NCBI GenBank assembly: GCA_020851565.1
Contig: JADZCN010000017.1
Coordinates: 61,865-125,864 of the forward strand
Direction of reading: 5' to 3'
DNA length: 64,000 nt
Source: Acidobacteriota bacterium
GTDB lineage: Bacteria; Acidobacteriota; Vicinamibacteria; Vicinamibacterales; UBA2999
Position numbers and translations under genes: made by a program. Positions 41,950 through 50,959 of the stretch are shown piece by piece (the first letter of the stretch is position 1; every line of letters begins with the position of its first letter). Under the pieces are notes generated by a model. It saw only the letters and a list, made by a program, of their open reading frames with translations. It had not been told where the DNA came from and searched no databases.

Positions 41950-42957
41950 ATGAAACGGACCGCAGGTGATCCGCCGACGAACGCTCCCGGCGTCCTCGCG
42001 CTGGTCGAAGAGGCCATCGGCGCCGACCTGCTCGACGCCGAGGGGATCCTGGCCGAAGAACTGCACAGCGCAGACCCTCACGTCGCCAACATCTTGCAGC
42101 ACGTGAGCCGCTTCCGGGGCAAGCGGCTCCGACCGATGCTGCTGCTCCTCACCGCCGACGCCTGCGGCGGGATCCGCCATGAGCACAAGGTGCTGGCGGC
42201 CGTCGTGGAGATGATTCACGTCGCCACACTCGTCCACGATGACGTCCTCGACGAGGCCGATACCCGCCGGCACGTTGCCACCGTCAACGCCCGCTGGAAC
42301 AACGAAACCAGCGTCTTGTTCGGCGACTTCCTGTTCACGCACTCGTTCCACCTGGCTGCCAGCCTTTCGACGACACACGCCTGCCGTGCGATCGGCCGCG
42401 CGACCAACATGGTCTGCGAGGGGGAGCTCTCTCAAATCAGGGAACGGGGCAACCTCGATCTGACCGAGGAAACCTACTTCCGTATCATCGGCGGTAAGAC
42501 CGCCGAGCTGTGCGCCGTGTGCGGCGAGTTGGGCGCTCACTACGCCAACGCGGAACGCGCCGTGGTGACGGCGATGGAGGATTACGCCCGCTCGCTCGGA
42601 CTGGCATTTCAGATCGCCGACGACGTTCTCGACCTGACCGGCAACGAGTGGAGCGCCGGCAAGTCCCTCGGCTCCGACCTGGCCAAGCAGAAGCTCACGC
42701 TCCCGATCATCCGGTTGCTGGCGACCGCGGGCGAACCCGGCGTCGGGGAGATCCGCCAGCTGCTGGCCCATCCCGACGAGCACACACGGGAGAAGCTCGC
42801 ACCGTACCTCGAGCGCAGCGACGCCGTGCAATACAGCGTCGATCGCGCCCTCCAACTGGCCGCCACCGCCCGCCGGCACCTCGAGTGCCTTCCTGACTCA
42901 CGTTCGCGCCGCATCCTCGCCGAGATCGCCGAATTCGCCGCCCGGCGGCAGTTCTGA
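41950..42957 (+). CDS. Polyprenyl (octaprenyl/solanesyl-type) diphosphate synthase
   Basis: A 335-residue trans-prenyltransferase that elongates farnesyl diphosphate with isopentenyl diphosphate to the side chain of quinones. The first Asp-rich motif is DDVLD at 97-101 (LVHDDVLDEADTRR) and the second is DDVLD near 224 (FQIADDVLDLTG), with the GKxxRP entry motif as FRGKRLRPMLLLL. Small residues before the first motif are consistent with long-chain products, but the chain length is not certain. ATG 41950 gives the normal length. No quinone genes are adjacent. Confidence 0.9.
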   Translation: MKRTAGDPPTNAPGVLALVEEAIGADLLDAEGILAEELHSADPHVANILQHVSRFRGKRLRPMLLLLTADACGGIRHEHKVLAAVVEMIHVATLVHDDVLDEADTRRHVATVNARWNNETSVLFGDFLFTHSFHLAASLSTTHACRAIGRATNMVCEGELSQIRERGNLDLTEETYFRIIGGKTAELCAVCGELGAHYANAERAVVTAMEDYARSLGLAFQIADDVLDLTGNEWSAGKSLGSDLAKQKLTLPIIRLLATAGEPGVGEIRQLLAHPDEHTREKLAPYLERSDAVQYSVDRALQLAATARRHLECLPDSRSRRILAEIAEFAARRQF

Positions 42958-43035
42958 GCGAGCCAATCATCCGTAGAGACTTGTATGAGCATCCGCTCGA
43001 AATGTTGGGGGGGTGAGAACCGCCCCGGTGCACGT

Positions 43036-43049
43036 TTGCGCCAGCGCAA
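43036..43049 (+). promoter_or_regulatory. Crp/Fnr-type operator TTGCGC-CA-GCGCAA
   Basis: A perfect palindrome centred at 43042.5. TAGACT at 43072-43077 fits a -10 hexamer, which puts +1 at about 43084, so the site is centred at -41.5, the classic class II activation position for Crp/Fnr proteins. The same motif occurs at 44022-44035 beside the local Crp/Fnr regulator gene. Confidence 0.7.
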
Positions 43050-43083
43050 CGTTCACACGCTCGGGCCGCACTAGACTGGCGCC

Positions 43084-43140
43084 ATGGACCGGGTACTCGC
43101 TTCGCTTGCGCAGGCCTGGACGCGGTGGGGGCCCGAGTGA
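43084..43140 (+). CDS. Possible 18-aa leader peptide before the DUF3079 gene
   Basis: ATG 43084 coincides with the predicted +1 of the Crp/Fnr-activated promoter. It encodes MDRVLASLAQAWTRWGPE and its TGA overlaps the GTG of the DUF3079 frame (GTGA), a coupling arrangement. It may be a small real peptide or a device for translating a leaderless mRNA. Confidence 0.4.
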   Translation: MDRVLASLAQAWTRWGPE

Positions 43141-43343
43141 CGCGGAAGCGACGACCCGCGACCGACACGCCGGCGGTGATCAACCCGCCGCATCCCGAGC
43201 GCGTGTGCTGGGGCTGCGACCGGTACTGCCCCGCCGGGGATCTGGCCTGCGGCAACGGCACGATCCGCACGCCGCACCCGAAGGAGCTGTTCGGCGACGA
43301 CTGGCTCGAATGGGAGCGCGCTACGCCTCGGGAGCGCGGCTGA
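43137..43343 (+). CDS. DUF3079 family small Cys-rich protein
   Basis: A 68-residue protein with the DUF3079 signature HPERVCWGCDRYCPAGDLACGNG and RTPHPKELFGDDW. The four Cys in CxxCxxxC...C suggest a metal or Fe-S site. The GTG at 43137 overlaps the leader peptide stop; another GTG at 43125 is possible. A perfect Crp/Fnr-like site upstream and the neighbouring ric gene suggest a role in nitrosative or low-oxygen stress; this is inferred. Its last 23 bases overlap the end of the convergent regulator gene. Confidence 0.8.
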   Translation: MTRKRRPATDTPAVINPPHPERVCWGCDRYCPAGDLACGNGTIRTPHPKELFGDDWLEWERATPRERG

Positions 43344-44010
43344 GCGCTTCGAGACGCTTCGGCGCCCGGACGAGCAACTGGCGCCGCCTCGATTCGAGGA
43401 TGCCCTGCTGCTGCCACTGTGACAGCGTCCGGCTGACGGTGTAGAGCGTCGATCCGGTCAGGTCCGCGAGCTCCTGGCGGGTGAGGGGGTGCGCGATCAG
43501 CACGCCGTCGCGTCCCGGCGTGCCGGCCTGGCGCATAAGCCGCAGCAGCGTATGGGCCAGGCGCTGGCTGACACGCTCGGTCGCGAGCTCGCGCACGCGT
43601 GTCAGCGCATCGGTCATGTGCGCCGCGATCTCGCGGGTGATGTTCAAGCGCACCCCGGGAAAGCGGTCGAGCAGCGCTCGCAGCACCTCGCCCGGCCACG
43701 CCAGCAGGCGCGTCGGCTCTACGGCCAGCGCCGTCACGGGGTACGCGGCGGCGTCCAGCACGACCACGCCGCCGAACGGCTCGCCCGGCCGCACGAAGCG
43801 GACGATGAGCTCGCGGCCGTCCGGGGTGAGCTGCAGGAGCTTCAACAAGCCCGACTCGACGAGCGCGAACTCCCGCGCCGGCTCGCCCTGGGTCGCGACC
43901 ACCTCGTTGCGGCGCACGTCACGCGGCCGCGCCGCCTCGAGCCACTGGCGCCGCTCCCGCTCGGTCAGGCCATCGAAGATGCGCGACCGCGCAGGGTCCA
44001 TGCTCCCCAT
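43321..44010 (-). CDS. Crp/Fnr-family transcription regulator
   Basis: A 229-residue regulator. The N-terminal cyclic nucleotide-binding-like barrel runs through VVATQGEPAREFALVESGLLKLLQLTPDGRELIVRFVRPGEPFGGV, with the long dimer helix ALTRVRELATERVSQRLAHTLLRLMRQ. The winged HTH is HPLTRQELADLTGSTLYTVSRTLSQWQQQGIL. The sensory domain lacks Fnr's N-terminal Cys cluster, so it is more like the Dnr/NnrR type that senses NO through heme, an inference. The start may be 44010 or 44001. A TTGCGC-N2-GCGCAA site lies just upstream, so it likely regulates itself and the divergent ric gene. Confidence 0.88.
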   Translation of the reverse strand: MGSMDPARSRIFDGLTERERRQWLEAARPRDVRRNEVVATQGEPAREFALVESGLLKLLQLTPDGRELIVRFVRPGEPFGGVVVLDAAAYPVTALAVEPTRLLAWPGEVLRALLDRFPGVRLNITREIAAHMTDALTRVRELATERVSQRLAHTLLRLMRQAGTPGRDGVLIAHPLTRQELADLTGSTLYTVSRTLSQWQQQGILESRRRQLLVRAPKRLEALSRAPEA

Positions 44011-44021
44011 CGTACACAACT

Positions 44022-44035
44022 TTGCGCTCGCGCAA
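44022..44035. promoter_or_regulatory. Crp/Fnr-type operator TTGCGC-TC-GCGCAA
   Basis: A perfect palindrome between the divergent regulator and ric genes, differing from the site at 43036-43049 only in the two central bases. For ric, TACGCT at 44059-44064 stands at nearly the same distance as the -10 of the other site. For the regulator gene the site is 12 bases before the start, a position suited to autorepression. Confidence 0.7.
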
Positions 44036-44143
44036 CGACGGCCGCCGCTGCCGCTCGATACGCTGAGCACGTCGGTGGATCTTCGCGACGGAATGCCTCG
44101 CGCGGGCCCCGCGATTCGATCCGTCAACGGGAGGACACGAGCC

Positions 44144-44848
44144 ATGGACATCAGCAGGAACTCGCGAGTATCGGACGTTGCCACCGAGGCACCGGCCACC
44201 ATCCGGATCTTCCAGGCGCATGGGATCGACTTCTGCTGCGGCGGAAAACGGCCGCTCGCGGAGGCGTGCGCCGAACGCGGGCTCGACGTGGACCTCGTGG
44301 TGACCGAGCTCAGGAGCGTCGTCCCGGTGACTGGCGACGGCCGCAACTGGCAGGAAGCGCCGCTGCCGGAACTGATCGGGCACATCCAGCGGCGATTCCA
44401 CGAGCCGCTTCGCGCCGAGCTGCCCCGGCTCGGCGCGATGATGGAGAAGGTGGCGATCCGGCACGGCGACCATCTGCCGCAGACGCTGCACCCCCTCCAG
44501 GCGGCGTTCACCGAGCTGGCTGAAGACATGCTGCAGCACATGGCGAAGGAGGACGCCGTGCTGTTCCCGGCGATCGCCGCGCTCGCGGCAGGGGGCCCTG
44601 GGGCCGGTCCGAGCCTCAGCCAGCCGATCGCGGTCATGGAGGCCGAGCACGACGAGGCCGGACGATTGCTCTCGCTGATGCGGGAGCTGACCGGCGACTA
44701 CACGCCGCCTGAATGGGCATGCCCGACGTTCAGGGGCCTGTACTACGGCCTGGCGGAGCTGGAGCGGGACATGCACGTCCACGTGCACCTCGAGAACAAC
44801 GTGCTGTTTCCGCGGGCGGCGTCGTTCGCTCATGAGGCGGTCGGGTAG
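44144..44848 (+). CDS. ric: Iron-sulfur cluster repair di-iron protein (RIC/YtfE/ScdA type)
   Basis: A 234-residue protein. DUF542 at the N-terminus has HGIDFCCGGKRPLAEACAERGLD (CC at about 30-31), and a hemerythrin-like domain follows with HIQRRFHEPLRAELPRL, KEDAVLFPAI, EAEHDEAG and HVHLENNVLFPRA, carrying the His/Glu di-iron ligands. RIC proteins repair Fe-S clusters damaged by NO or oxidants. GGAGGACAC precedes ATG 44144. It is divergent from a Crp/Fnr regulator and shares an operator with it, which fits induction by NO or low oxygen. Confidence 0.92.
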   Translation: MDISRNSRVSDVATEAPATIRIFQAHGIDFCCGGKRPLAEACAERGLDVDLVVTELRSVVPVTGDGRNWQEAPLPELIGHIQRRFHEPLRAELPRLGAMMEKVAIRHGDHLPQTLHPLQAAFTELAEDMLQHMAKEDAVLFPAIAALAAGGPGAGPSLSQPIAVMEAEHDEAGRLLSLMRELTGDYTPPEWACPTFRGLYYGLAELERDMHVHVHLENNVLFPRAASFAHEAVG

Positions 44849-44955
44849 CGGTGAGTAGCATCCGGGTGCGCGGATCACCGCTGGCAGTCGGCCTGCCGCC
44901 GGCGAGGGGCTAGCGGCGCGCGCGCGGTGCGCGCCGCTCGCTCGAGGCCCGCCCT

Positions 44956-45141
44956 TCAACGGCGCTTCGTCGCGCGCTTCGCTTTCCGGCTGCGCCGCGT
45001 CCGGCCTTCCGCGCTGCGCTGCTTGTTGACCGTGGCGGCGGCAATCTCCTTCGCGCGCCGGGTGCTGCGTCCCCGTTTCAGGGCGCTCTTCTTGATGTGT
45101 TCATACTGGCGCTCATCCTTGGCGGACCAGGCGCGTGGCAT
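44956..45141 (-). CDS. Small basic protein, conserved 'PRAWSxKDERQYEHIK' family
   Basis: A 61-residue, very Lys/Arg-rich product. It starts MPRAWSAKDERQYEHIKKS and contains RGRSTRRAKEIAAATVNKQR, a family of small proteins widespread in bacteria with no fixed function; several are annotated as plasmid stabilisation-like. The strong ribosome site AAAGGAGGCC decides the ATG at 45141. The start overlaps the end of the next upstream gene by 29 bases. It may bind nucleic acid, given its charge. Confidence 0.8.
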   Translation of the reverse strand: MPRAWSAKDERQYEHIKKSALKRGRSTRRAKEIAAATVNKQRSAEGRTRRSRKAKRATKRR

Positions 45142-45361
45142 GACGGCCTCCTTTGTCGATTCCTGAGCCGGCGCCAGCGTCACGCCGCCTCGGCTGATCG
45201 GGATCGGGAATGGTCGAGGGCGGATCACTCGCCGGGAAGCTCGACTCGATGGTGTCGTCGAGCGTGGTGGGCGGTTGTTGCGCGGGCTGCTGTGGACCAC
45301 CGGACCGACGGGTGACCGGCTCCGCCGGGCGTCGCCGATCGTCTGTTCTCGGTTTGGTCAT
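45113..45361 (-). CDS. Small hydrophilic protein with 'ESSFPASDPPS' motif
   Basis: An 82-residue product rich in Pro, Arg and Asp. TLDDTIESSFPASDPPSTIPD matches a conserved short motif (E-x-SFPASDPPS) found in many small bacterial proteins of unknown function, often next to stress genes. GGAGGTGATC directly before ATG 45361 is an excellent ribosome site. It precedes and overlaps the basic small protein gene, so the two form a small operon. Confidence 0.65.
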   Translation of the reverse strand: MTKPRTDDRRRPAEPVTRRSGGPQQPAQQPPTTLDDTIESSFPASDPPSTIPDPDQPRRRDAGAGSGIDKGGRHATRLVRQG

Positions 45362-45641
45362 GATCACCTCCACGACGAGCTCACTCTGCCGTTGCACCAT
45401 GCACGGCCAGCACCGCCAGGAGGTGCACGATCCAGACCAGCGCCGATGGCGCGAGCGCCGGCATACTGAGGGCAGACCGCTGCCCACTTGCTGGAGGGCC
45501 GTGCCCACTGCACCACAATCCGTGCACAGCGCGTCGTTCAAGAATCAGGCTGGCACCCGCCGGCCAGCAGCGCCCCCGCCACGCGAGCCACGACCGACTG
45601 CGCCGCCAGCACCGGGCGGCCCGTCCATGCCGGCGCGGTGA

Positions 45642-45824
45642 CGCCTGGCGTACGGGCTCGGCGCCGCATCCTGGTCCCACCCGGTCCACACCTCCAGGCT
45701 GCGGCAGCACTTCCTCCAGCCGGGCGACGTGGTCACCGTCACGGTCGAGGGCATTGGCACGCTCACCACGCCGCTCAAGGCGTTGGCGGAGCAGCCGGCC
45801 GCGCAATCAGGAACTCGGAAGTAG
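45642..45824 (+). pseudogene. C-terminal remnant of a fumarylacetoacetate hydrolase-family gene
   Basis: The frame ending at TAG 45822-45824 reads LRQHFLQPGDVVTVTVEGIGTLTTPL, the usual C-terminal strand pair of FAH-family enzymes. The upstream part (AYGLGAASWSHPVHTS) has no likeness, and the metal-binding ExE motif is absent. The final residues come from a GGAACTCGGAA-type repeat. The preceding 45362-45641 shows nothing else convincing. Confidence 0.5.
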
Positions 45825-45956
45825 GAATGCGGAATGCAAAGGACAGGAACGCGTTCCAGCAGGCGCTGGGCTCGCTGGCAGGATCGAGCGGCGGAGGCGA
45901 ACCGGCGCCCGGCGGCGTTACGCTGGAAGCCGGCCGCGTGCCTTCAGGACCCTGGT

Positions 45957-48607
45957 CTACTCCGCCCGCAACACCTCGACCGGATCGGCGTCCGCCGCGT
46001 GTCGCGCGGGCAGGTAGCACGCCACGCCAGCCACGATCAGCATCAACGCGGCCGCGCCGGCAATCGACAGCGGGTCGGTGGGCGCGACGCTGAAGAGAAA
46101 GCTCTGGAGCAGGCGAGCGCCGCCGATGACGGCCACCAGTCCGGCCGCGACGCCTGCCGCCGCCACGATCAGGCCCCGAAACACGACGAGCCGCACGATG
46201 TCGGCCCACCCGGCGCCAAGGGCCATGCGTACGCCGATTTCGCGTCGATACTGCGTGGCGATGCTGCTCAAGACACCGTAGAGCCCGGCCGCGGCCAGCA
46301 GCAGCGCGAGCGCGGCAAAGCCCGTGAGTACGACGAGGGCGAAGCGGCGGGTCGTCAGCGTGCGCCCTACCAGTTCATCGAGCGTGGCCGTGCGGTAGAA
46401 GGTCTGTCGCGGATCGACCTCCCACACGGCAGCCTTGGCCGGCTCGATCAGCCGGCGCGGATCGAGGCTCGACCTCGCCACCAGCGTCATCGATCCCGAG
46501 GGCAGCTGGGCGTGGGGCATGAAGATCTCGGGCCGCGGGTGCTCGTCCAGGCCTTGGTGACGCGTGGACCCCACGACGCCCACGACCTCGAGCTCCAGAG
46601 GCTGGCCGTTGTAGCGCAGCGCGAGGCGGTCGCCCGCGGGATCGGCGTCGGGCCAGTATCGCGCGGCGAGCGCATCGCTCACGACCGCGACGCGCGGCGC
46701 CTCGGGCCCGTCCCGGGATCCGAGGTGGCGCCCCCGGACGAGGGGAATGCGCATGACCTCGAAGTAGCCGGGCGTGGCCACGTTGAACGACGCCCGGGGC
46801 TCCTCACCCTGCGCGGGTGCGGGCCGACCCACGATGCGGAACACGCCCTGGATGTCGATGTTCGATTCGATGAAGGGCATGGCGGTCACCGCGCCCACGG
46901 CCTCGACTCCCGGCAGCGCCGCCAGCCGGTCGAGCACCCGCGCGAAGTACGCACGGCGCGCCGATGGATCCGGGTGCCGATCCCAGGCAAACACCTGCAG
47001 GGCCGCCACACCGCGACCCTGGAACCCCGTGTCCACCTGGAGCAGGTTGACGAAGCTTCGCAGCAGCAACCCGCAGCCCGACACCAGGACGAGTGCCAGT
47101 GCCACCTCGACCGCCACCAGTGCAGATCGGATGCGCCGGTGCGACCGGTCCGCGGTCATGGTGCGCTGTCCGGGCGCCTGGAGGCCCAGACCACTCAGGC
47201 GCAAAGCCGGCACGGCACCAGCCGCGAGCGCGACCGCGAACGAAAGCACCGCCGCAAACGCGAATGCCCGTCCGTCCACGTGCAGCGAGCTCAGCCAGAG
47301 CACGTCCGGGGGCCGACGGCGGCGATGAGCCGCACGGCGCCGATGGCCAGCAGGAGCGCCGCGAGGCCCGAGATGGCCGACAGCAGCAGGCTCTCGGTCA
47401 GCAGCTGCGCCACGAGGCGGCTCCGGCTCGCGCCGAGCGCCGTGCGAATGGACAACTCGTGCTGCCGAACGGCCCCGCGAGCCAGCAGCAGGTTGGTGAC
47501 GTTCACACAGGCGATCAGCAGTACCGCGCCAACGGCCCAGGCGAACAGCGTGACCGCGGCGCGCACGTCTCCGACGAGATGCTCTCTGAGCGACATCACC
47601 TGGACTCGTGACCCCGTGTTCGTTCGCGGCCGCTCGGTTTCGATCTGGCGCGCGATGGTGTCCAGTTCGGCGTTCGCCGCCTCGAGCGTCTGTCCCTCCG
47701 CGAGGCGTCCAACCACCTGCCAATAGCCGCCCGTGCGGATGTTCGGTTCGTAGTCTTCGATGGCCTTGGCGGTCCAGATGGCCGTTTGCCCGGGCAGGTC
47801 CTCGAGCAGATGCGGCTGGAAGTCGTCGGGCACGATGCCGACCACGGTGTAGGGCACCTCGTCGAGCGGGATGGCACGTCCAACCAGATCCGGATCGGCG
47901 CCGAAATGACTGCGCCACAGCCGTGCACTGATGACGACCACCTGGTTGGCGCCCTTGCTGTGCTCGTCGGGCCGGAAGTAGCGCCCCATGACGGGCGGCA
48001 GGCCGAAGATGTCGAAGAACCCTTCGGTGACCTGGACGGCTCTCAGTACCTCGGGCCGATCGCCGCCCGTGTAGTCGTAGCTGTACGGCTCTGCCCCGGC
48101 CAGCGCGCTCATGGTCGTGGCGCGGTCGCGCCAGTCCAGGAAGTTGCCAGGGGCAACATCGGCCGGCGCCGGTGTGTCGTCTCGCCGCTCCCACAGCGTG
48201 ACGATGCGGTCGGGATCCGGATAGGGAAGCGGACGCAGCAGCAGCTGTGAGACGACGCTGAAGGCGGTCACCGAGGCGGCCATGCCGAGCGCCAGGATGC
48301 CGATGGCCGTGAGGCCGACGAGGGCCTGTTGCCAGAGTTGGCGCCAGCCGTGACGCAGATCGTCGATCAGCGTGAGATCGGCGATGGCGCGCTGACGCAT
48401 CCACGCGGCGTCGGCCGGCGCTCCCATGGCGTATGCCAGCGGTGAGCGTCGTCGTCGATGGAGCGTCGCGCCATCGTCGCCACCGACGGCTGCCAGCTCG
48501 CCTTCCCATTCGGCACGCCATGCCTCGCGCTGGGTGCGCGGGACGAGGGGGGCGGCCGCCGCGACGACGCCACGGGCCAGACGAGACGACCAGGTGCGAT
48601 GACCCAT
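45957..48607 (-). pseudogene. ADOP-type FtsX/MacB permease interrupted by one frameshift
   Basis: Read with one frame change at the G5 run at 47308-47312, this is an 883-residue permease of normal length. N-terminal cytoplasmic part (residues 1-90, RHGWRQLWQQ), TM1 (LVGLTAIGILALGMAASVTAF), periplasmic domain (LLRPLPYPDPDRIVTLWE; GYWQVVGRLAEGQTLEAANAELD), TM block, then the second unit to RREIGVRMALGAGWADIVRLVVFRG and the last TMs ending DPVEVLRAE. Adding a single C on the minus strand restores VGPPDVLW, so the shift may be a sequencing error or a recent mutation. It starts 1 base after the PadR stop and belongs to that operon. Confidence 0.8.
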
Positions 48608-48608
48608 G

Positions 48609-48923
48609 TCAGTTCTCCGCGCGCCGCGGCTCGAGCCGTCCGGACTCGCGTGCGGCCTCGCCCCGCACCCGGAGGATGGCCTCGCGGGCGAATGCGGCAC
48701 CGCCGGCCGACAGCTCGTAGTAGCGCCGTGGCGGACGCTGCTCCCTGCGCGCCACCCCCTCCCGCTCCCATCGCGAGCGAACGAGGCCTTCGGCGTCGAG
48801 CCGGCGGAGAATCGGGTAGACGGTGCCGCTCGGCAGCTCCGTGGCATCCATGATGTCGAAGCCGTGGTGATGCCCCTCGAGCAGGGCCTGCAGCACCAGG
48901 GCGGTCGGATAGGTCACGCGCAT
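48609..48923 (-). CDS. PadR-family transcription regulator
   Basis: A 104-residue winged-helix repressor. TALVLQALLEGHHHGFDIMDAT, LPSGTVYPILRRLDAEGLVRSRWE and RRYYELSAGGAAF follow the PadR pattern of helix-turn-helix and wing. In Acidobacteriota such regulators usually precede the large FtsX-type permease they control, as here (stop and start one base apart). An operator-like CTACCTATGTAG at 48942-48953 overlaps the -10 TAGAAT (minus strand, 48944-48939). Confidence 0.9.
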   Translation of the reverse strand: MRVTYPTALVLQALLEGHHHGFDIMDATELPSGTVYPILRRLDAEGLVRSRWEREGVARREQRPPRRYYELSAGGAAFAREAILRVRGEAARESGRLEPRRAEN

Positions 48924-48938
48924 CGGATCCCCCGCGGT

Positions 48939-48953
48939 ATTCTACCTATGTAG
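48939..48953 (-). promoter_or_regulatory. PadR gene promoter with overlapping operator
   Basis: On the minus strand CTACATAGGTAG is followed by and overlaps TAGAAT, which lies 15 bases before the ATG at 48923. The CTAC/GTAG inverted repeat is in the right place for autorepression. Confidence 0.5.
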
Positions 48954-49278
48954 ACTTAGACGGAGCAACCGTTCGAAACGTTGGCGCACGCAACCGGGAC
49001 CTGACCGCCAGCGATCGGGCATCGCAGCAGTCGTCGATGGATTCGCCTTCGGCGCACTCGAGCGCCGGGTACGGCTGACCGGACGCGGTCACGCCCGGGG
49101 TCGTCGCGACGCACCTGCCGCAACAGCTCGGCGCGGCCGGCGTCGTCGGCGTTCAGGAGGGCGTCGAACAGCGGGCGGAGGCGACTCCTTTGCGCCGTGT
49201 CGAGCCTGGCAATCGTTGAACCCGAGAACCCGAGAACCCGAGAACCCCAGAACCCCAGAACCCCAGAACCCCAGAACC
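48954..49278. other. Intergenic region: possible kinase-gene remnant and a GAACCC-type tandem array
   Basis: On the minus strand, DTAQRSRLRPLFDALLNADD and GRAELLRQVRRDDPG (about 49090-49200) vaguely recall the N-terminal helices before Acidobacteriota Ser/Thr kinases; no kinase follows, so it may be a relic. 49218-49278 is a tandem array of GAACCCGA/GAACCCCA units. Nothing else is seen. Confidence 0.45.
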
Positions 49279-50951
49279 TATTTCCGCCCAGGTCCCAGCG
49301 TCTTCGCCAGCCACGACCCGACGCCGGCGGGAATGGCCGGCGCCACCTCCGCACCGCTGAGCGAGGCGTACTCGGACACTTCGCCGGTCTTCGCCGGCAC
49401 CAGCAGGTGGTTCACGCCGGGCACCTTCAGCAGCTGCTCGTCCACGTTCCGCTTCCGCGCCTGGGCCATCGCCAGGAGCTTCTCGGCATGGTGCGGCGGG
49501 ACCTGCACATCCAGCTCACCCTGCACGATGAGCACCGGCTGGTCCACGTCCTTCATCACCCGGGCCGGGTCGAACGAGAGCATGCTCTGAAACCACGGCG
49601 TGTCGGCAACCTTGCGCACGCCGTCCGGCACGCCCTCCCAGCCCGTGCCCTTCAGCACGGCCGCCTGGATCTGCTCCTGCAAGGCGATCTTGGCAGCGCG
49701 CTCTGACGCGTCCACCTTCATCACGTCCAGCTGATGCCGCTGCTGCTCGAGCACGAGCTCGGCACCGGTGGTGCCGGTGCCCGCGATGAGGACCACGGCC
49801 TTCACGCGGTCCTCGCGCGTCGCCAGGATCATCGCCACTGCCGCGCCCTCACTGTGCCCGACGACGGCGATGCGGTTCCGGTCCACGTCCTTCCGCCGTT
49901 CGAGCCACCGGACGACGGCGCGGGCGTCCTCCGCGTAGTCGTTCAGCGTGGCCGACTCGGCGCGGCCGCCGCTCTGGCCGACGCCGCGCTTGTCGTAGCG
50001 CACCACCGTGAAACCTGCCTCGACCAGGCCCTTCGCGAGATGGCCGAACACGGGGATGCCGAACACCGTTTCGTCCCGGTCCGTGGGGCCGGAGCCGCCA
50101 ATCAGCACGATCGCGGGAAGCTGGCCCGTGGCGCCGGCGGGCTTCGTGATGGTGCCCGCCAGGTTGAAGCCGAGCGTGGGGATGGAGACGCGCTCGTCGC
50201 CGGGAATGGAGAACGACGCGGTGCGCGTGGCGGCCGACGCGATATCCTCGCGCGCCATCTCCAGCGCCTGCCCGGGAATGCTCAGGCGGAGCAGCCGGCC
50301 CTGCTCGTCGATCCAGATGACCGCGTCCAGCTCACCCGCGGGCGGCGGGTTGACGATCTTGAGGGAGAAGCGCGTGGCGGCAATGGACTCCTTCGGCGTG
50401 TCGATGCGCTCGCTGGCCGTCGCGGCGACGCGGACGGGCACTTCGATCTGCGGCGCCACGTAGGCGCGCAGCTCAGCGTTCACGGCGAGGCCCCGCAGCC
50501 GATGTGCGAGTGCCGCATACGAGCCGAGGAACGTGTTGGGCAGGACCACGGCGTCGGCCGAGACGTCGTCCACCTTCGGCGTCGTCTTGCCCTGGGCGAT
50601 GATCTCGTTGGAGGCCTTGCCGTCTGCGAACGTCGTCCGCAGCTCGAGCTCCTGTCCCCGGGCGAGGCTGTTCACGAGCACCGAGACGGGGTGCCACTCG
50701 GCGTCGTACCGGATCTCCGCGCGACGGGTGGTGATATCGACGGGCACGCCCAACTGGCTGGTGCCGCGCACGGTCCAGCCCTCCGCGCTCCGCACCACAG
50801 TCACTTCCTCGCGCCCGACGGGCTGCTGGCGCAGGAACACCAGGTACGAGGCACTCCCCGGTTCCGTGGGCGCCTGCAGGGGACGGTCCTGAGCGGTCAG
50901 CCCCGCCGCGGCCACAGCCATCACGAACGACACGAGCCCAAGCCTCAGCAT
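49278..50951 (-). CDS. Secreted alpha/beta-hydrolase with N-terminal accessory domain
   Basis: A 557-residue protein with a signal peptide (LGLVSFVMAVAAAGLTAQ). The first 270 residues form a beta-rich domain (SYLVFLRQQPVGREEVTVVRS; DAVIWIDEQGRLLRLSIPG), and the second half is a serine hydrolase: PAIVLIGGSGPTDRDET, YDKRGVGQSGG, VVGHSEGAAVAM with the nucleophile Ser, and VPGVNHLLVP with the His. This resembles the YhcN/prolyl-oligopeptidase-like hydrolases that carry a LIG-GSGPTDRD motif. It probably acts in the periplasm on esters or peptides. It diverges from ygfZ across a tandem-repeat array. Confidence 0.85.
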   Translation of the reverse strand: MLRLGLVSFVMAVAAAGLTAQDRPLQAPTEPGSASYLVFLRQQPVGREEVTVVRSAEGWTVRGTSQLGVPVDITTRRAEIRYDAEWHPVSVLVNSLARGQELELRTTFADGKASNEIIAQGKTTPKVDDVSADAVVLPNTFLGSYAALAHRLRGLAVNAELRAYVAPQIEVPVRVAATASERIDTPKESIAATRFSLKIVNPPPAGELDAVIWIDEQGRLLRLSIPGQALEMAREDIASAATRTASFSIPGDERVSIPTLGFNLAGTITKPAGATGQLPAIVLIGGSGPTDRDETVFGIPVFGHLAKGLVEAGFTVVRYDKRGVGQSGGRAESATLNDYAEDARAVVRWLERRKDVDRNRIAVVGHSEGAAVAMILATREDRVKAVVLIAGTGTTGAELVLEQQRHQLDVMKVDASERAAKIALQEQIQAAVLKGTGWEGVPDGVRKVADTPWFQSMLSFDPARVMKDVDQPVLIVQGELDVQVPPHHAEKLLAMAQARKRNVDEQLLKVPGVNHLLVPAKTGEVSEYASLSGAEVAPAIPAGVGSWLAKTLGPGRK

Positions 50952-50959
50952 GCTAAACG

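Noticed and set aside
45834..47726. 630-codon plus-strand frame opposite the PadR-linked permease
   Set aside because: Antisense shadow; the minus strand gives a complete permease apart from one frameshift.
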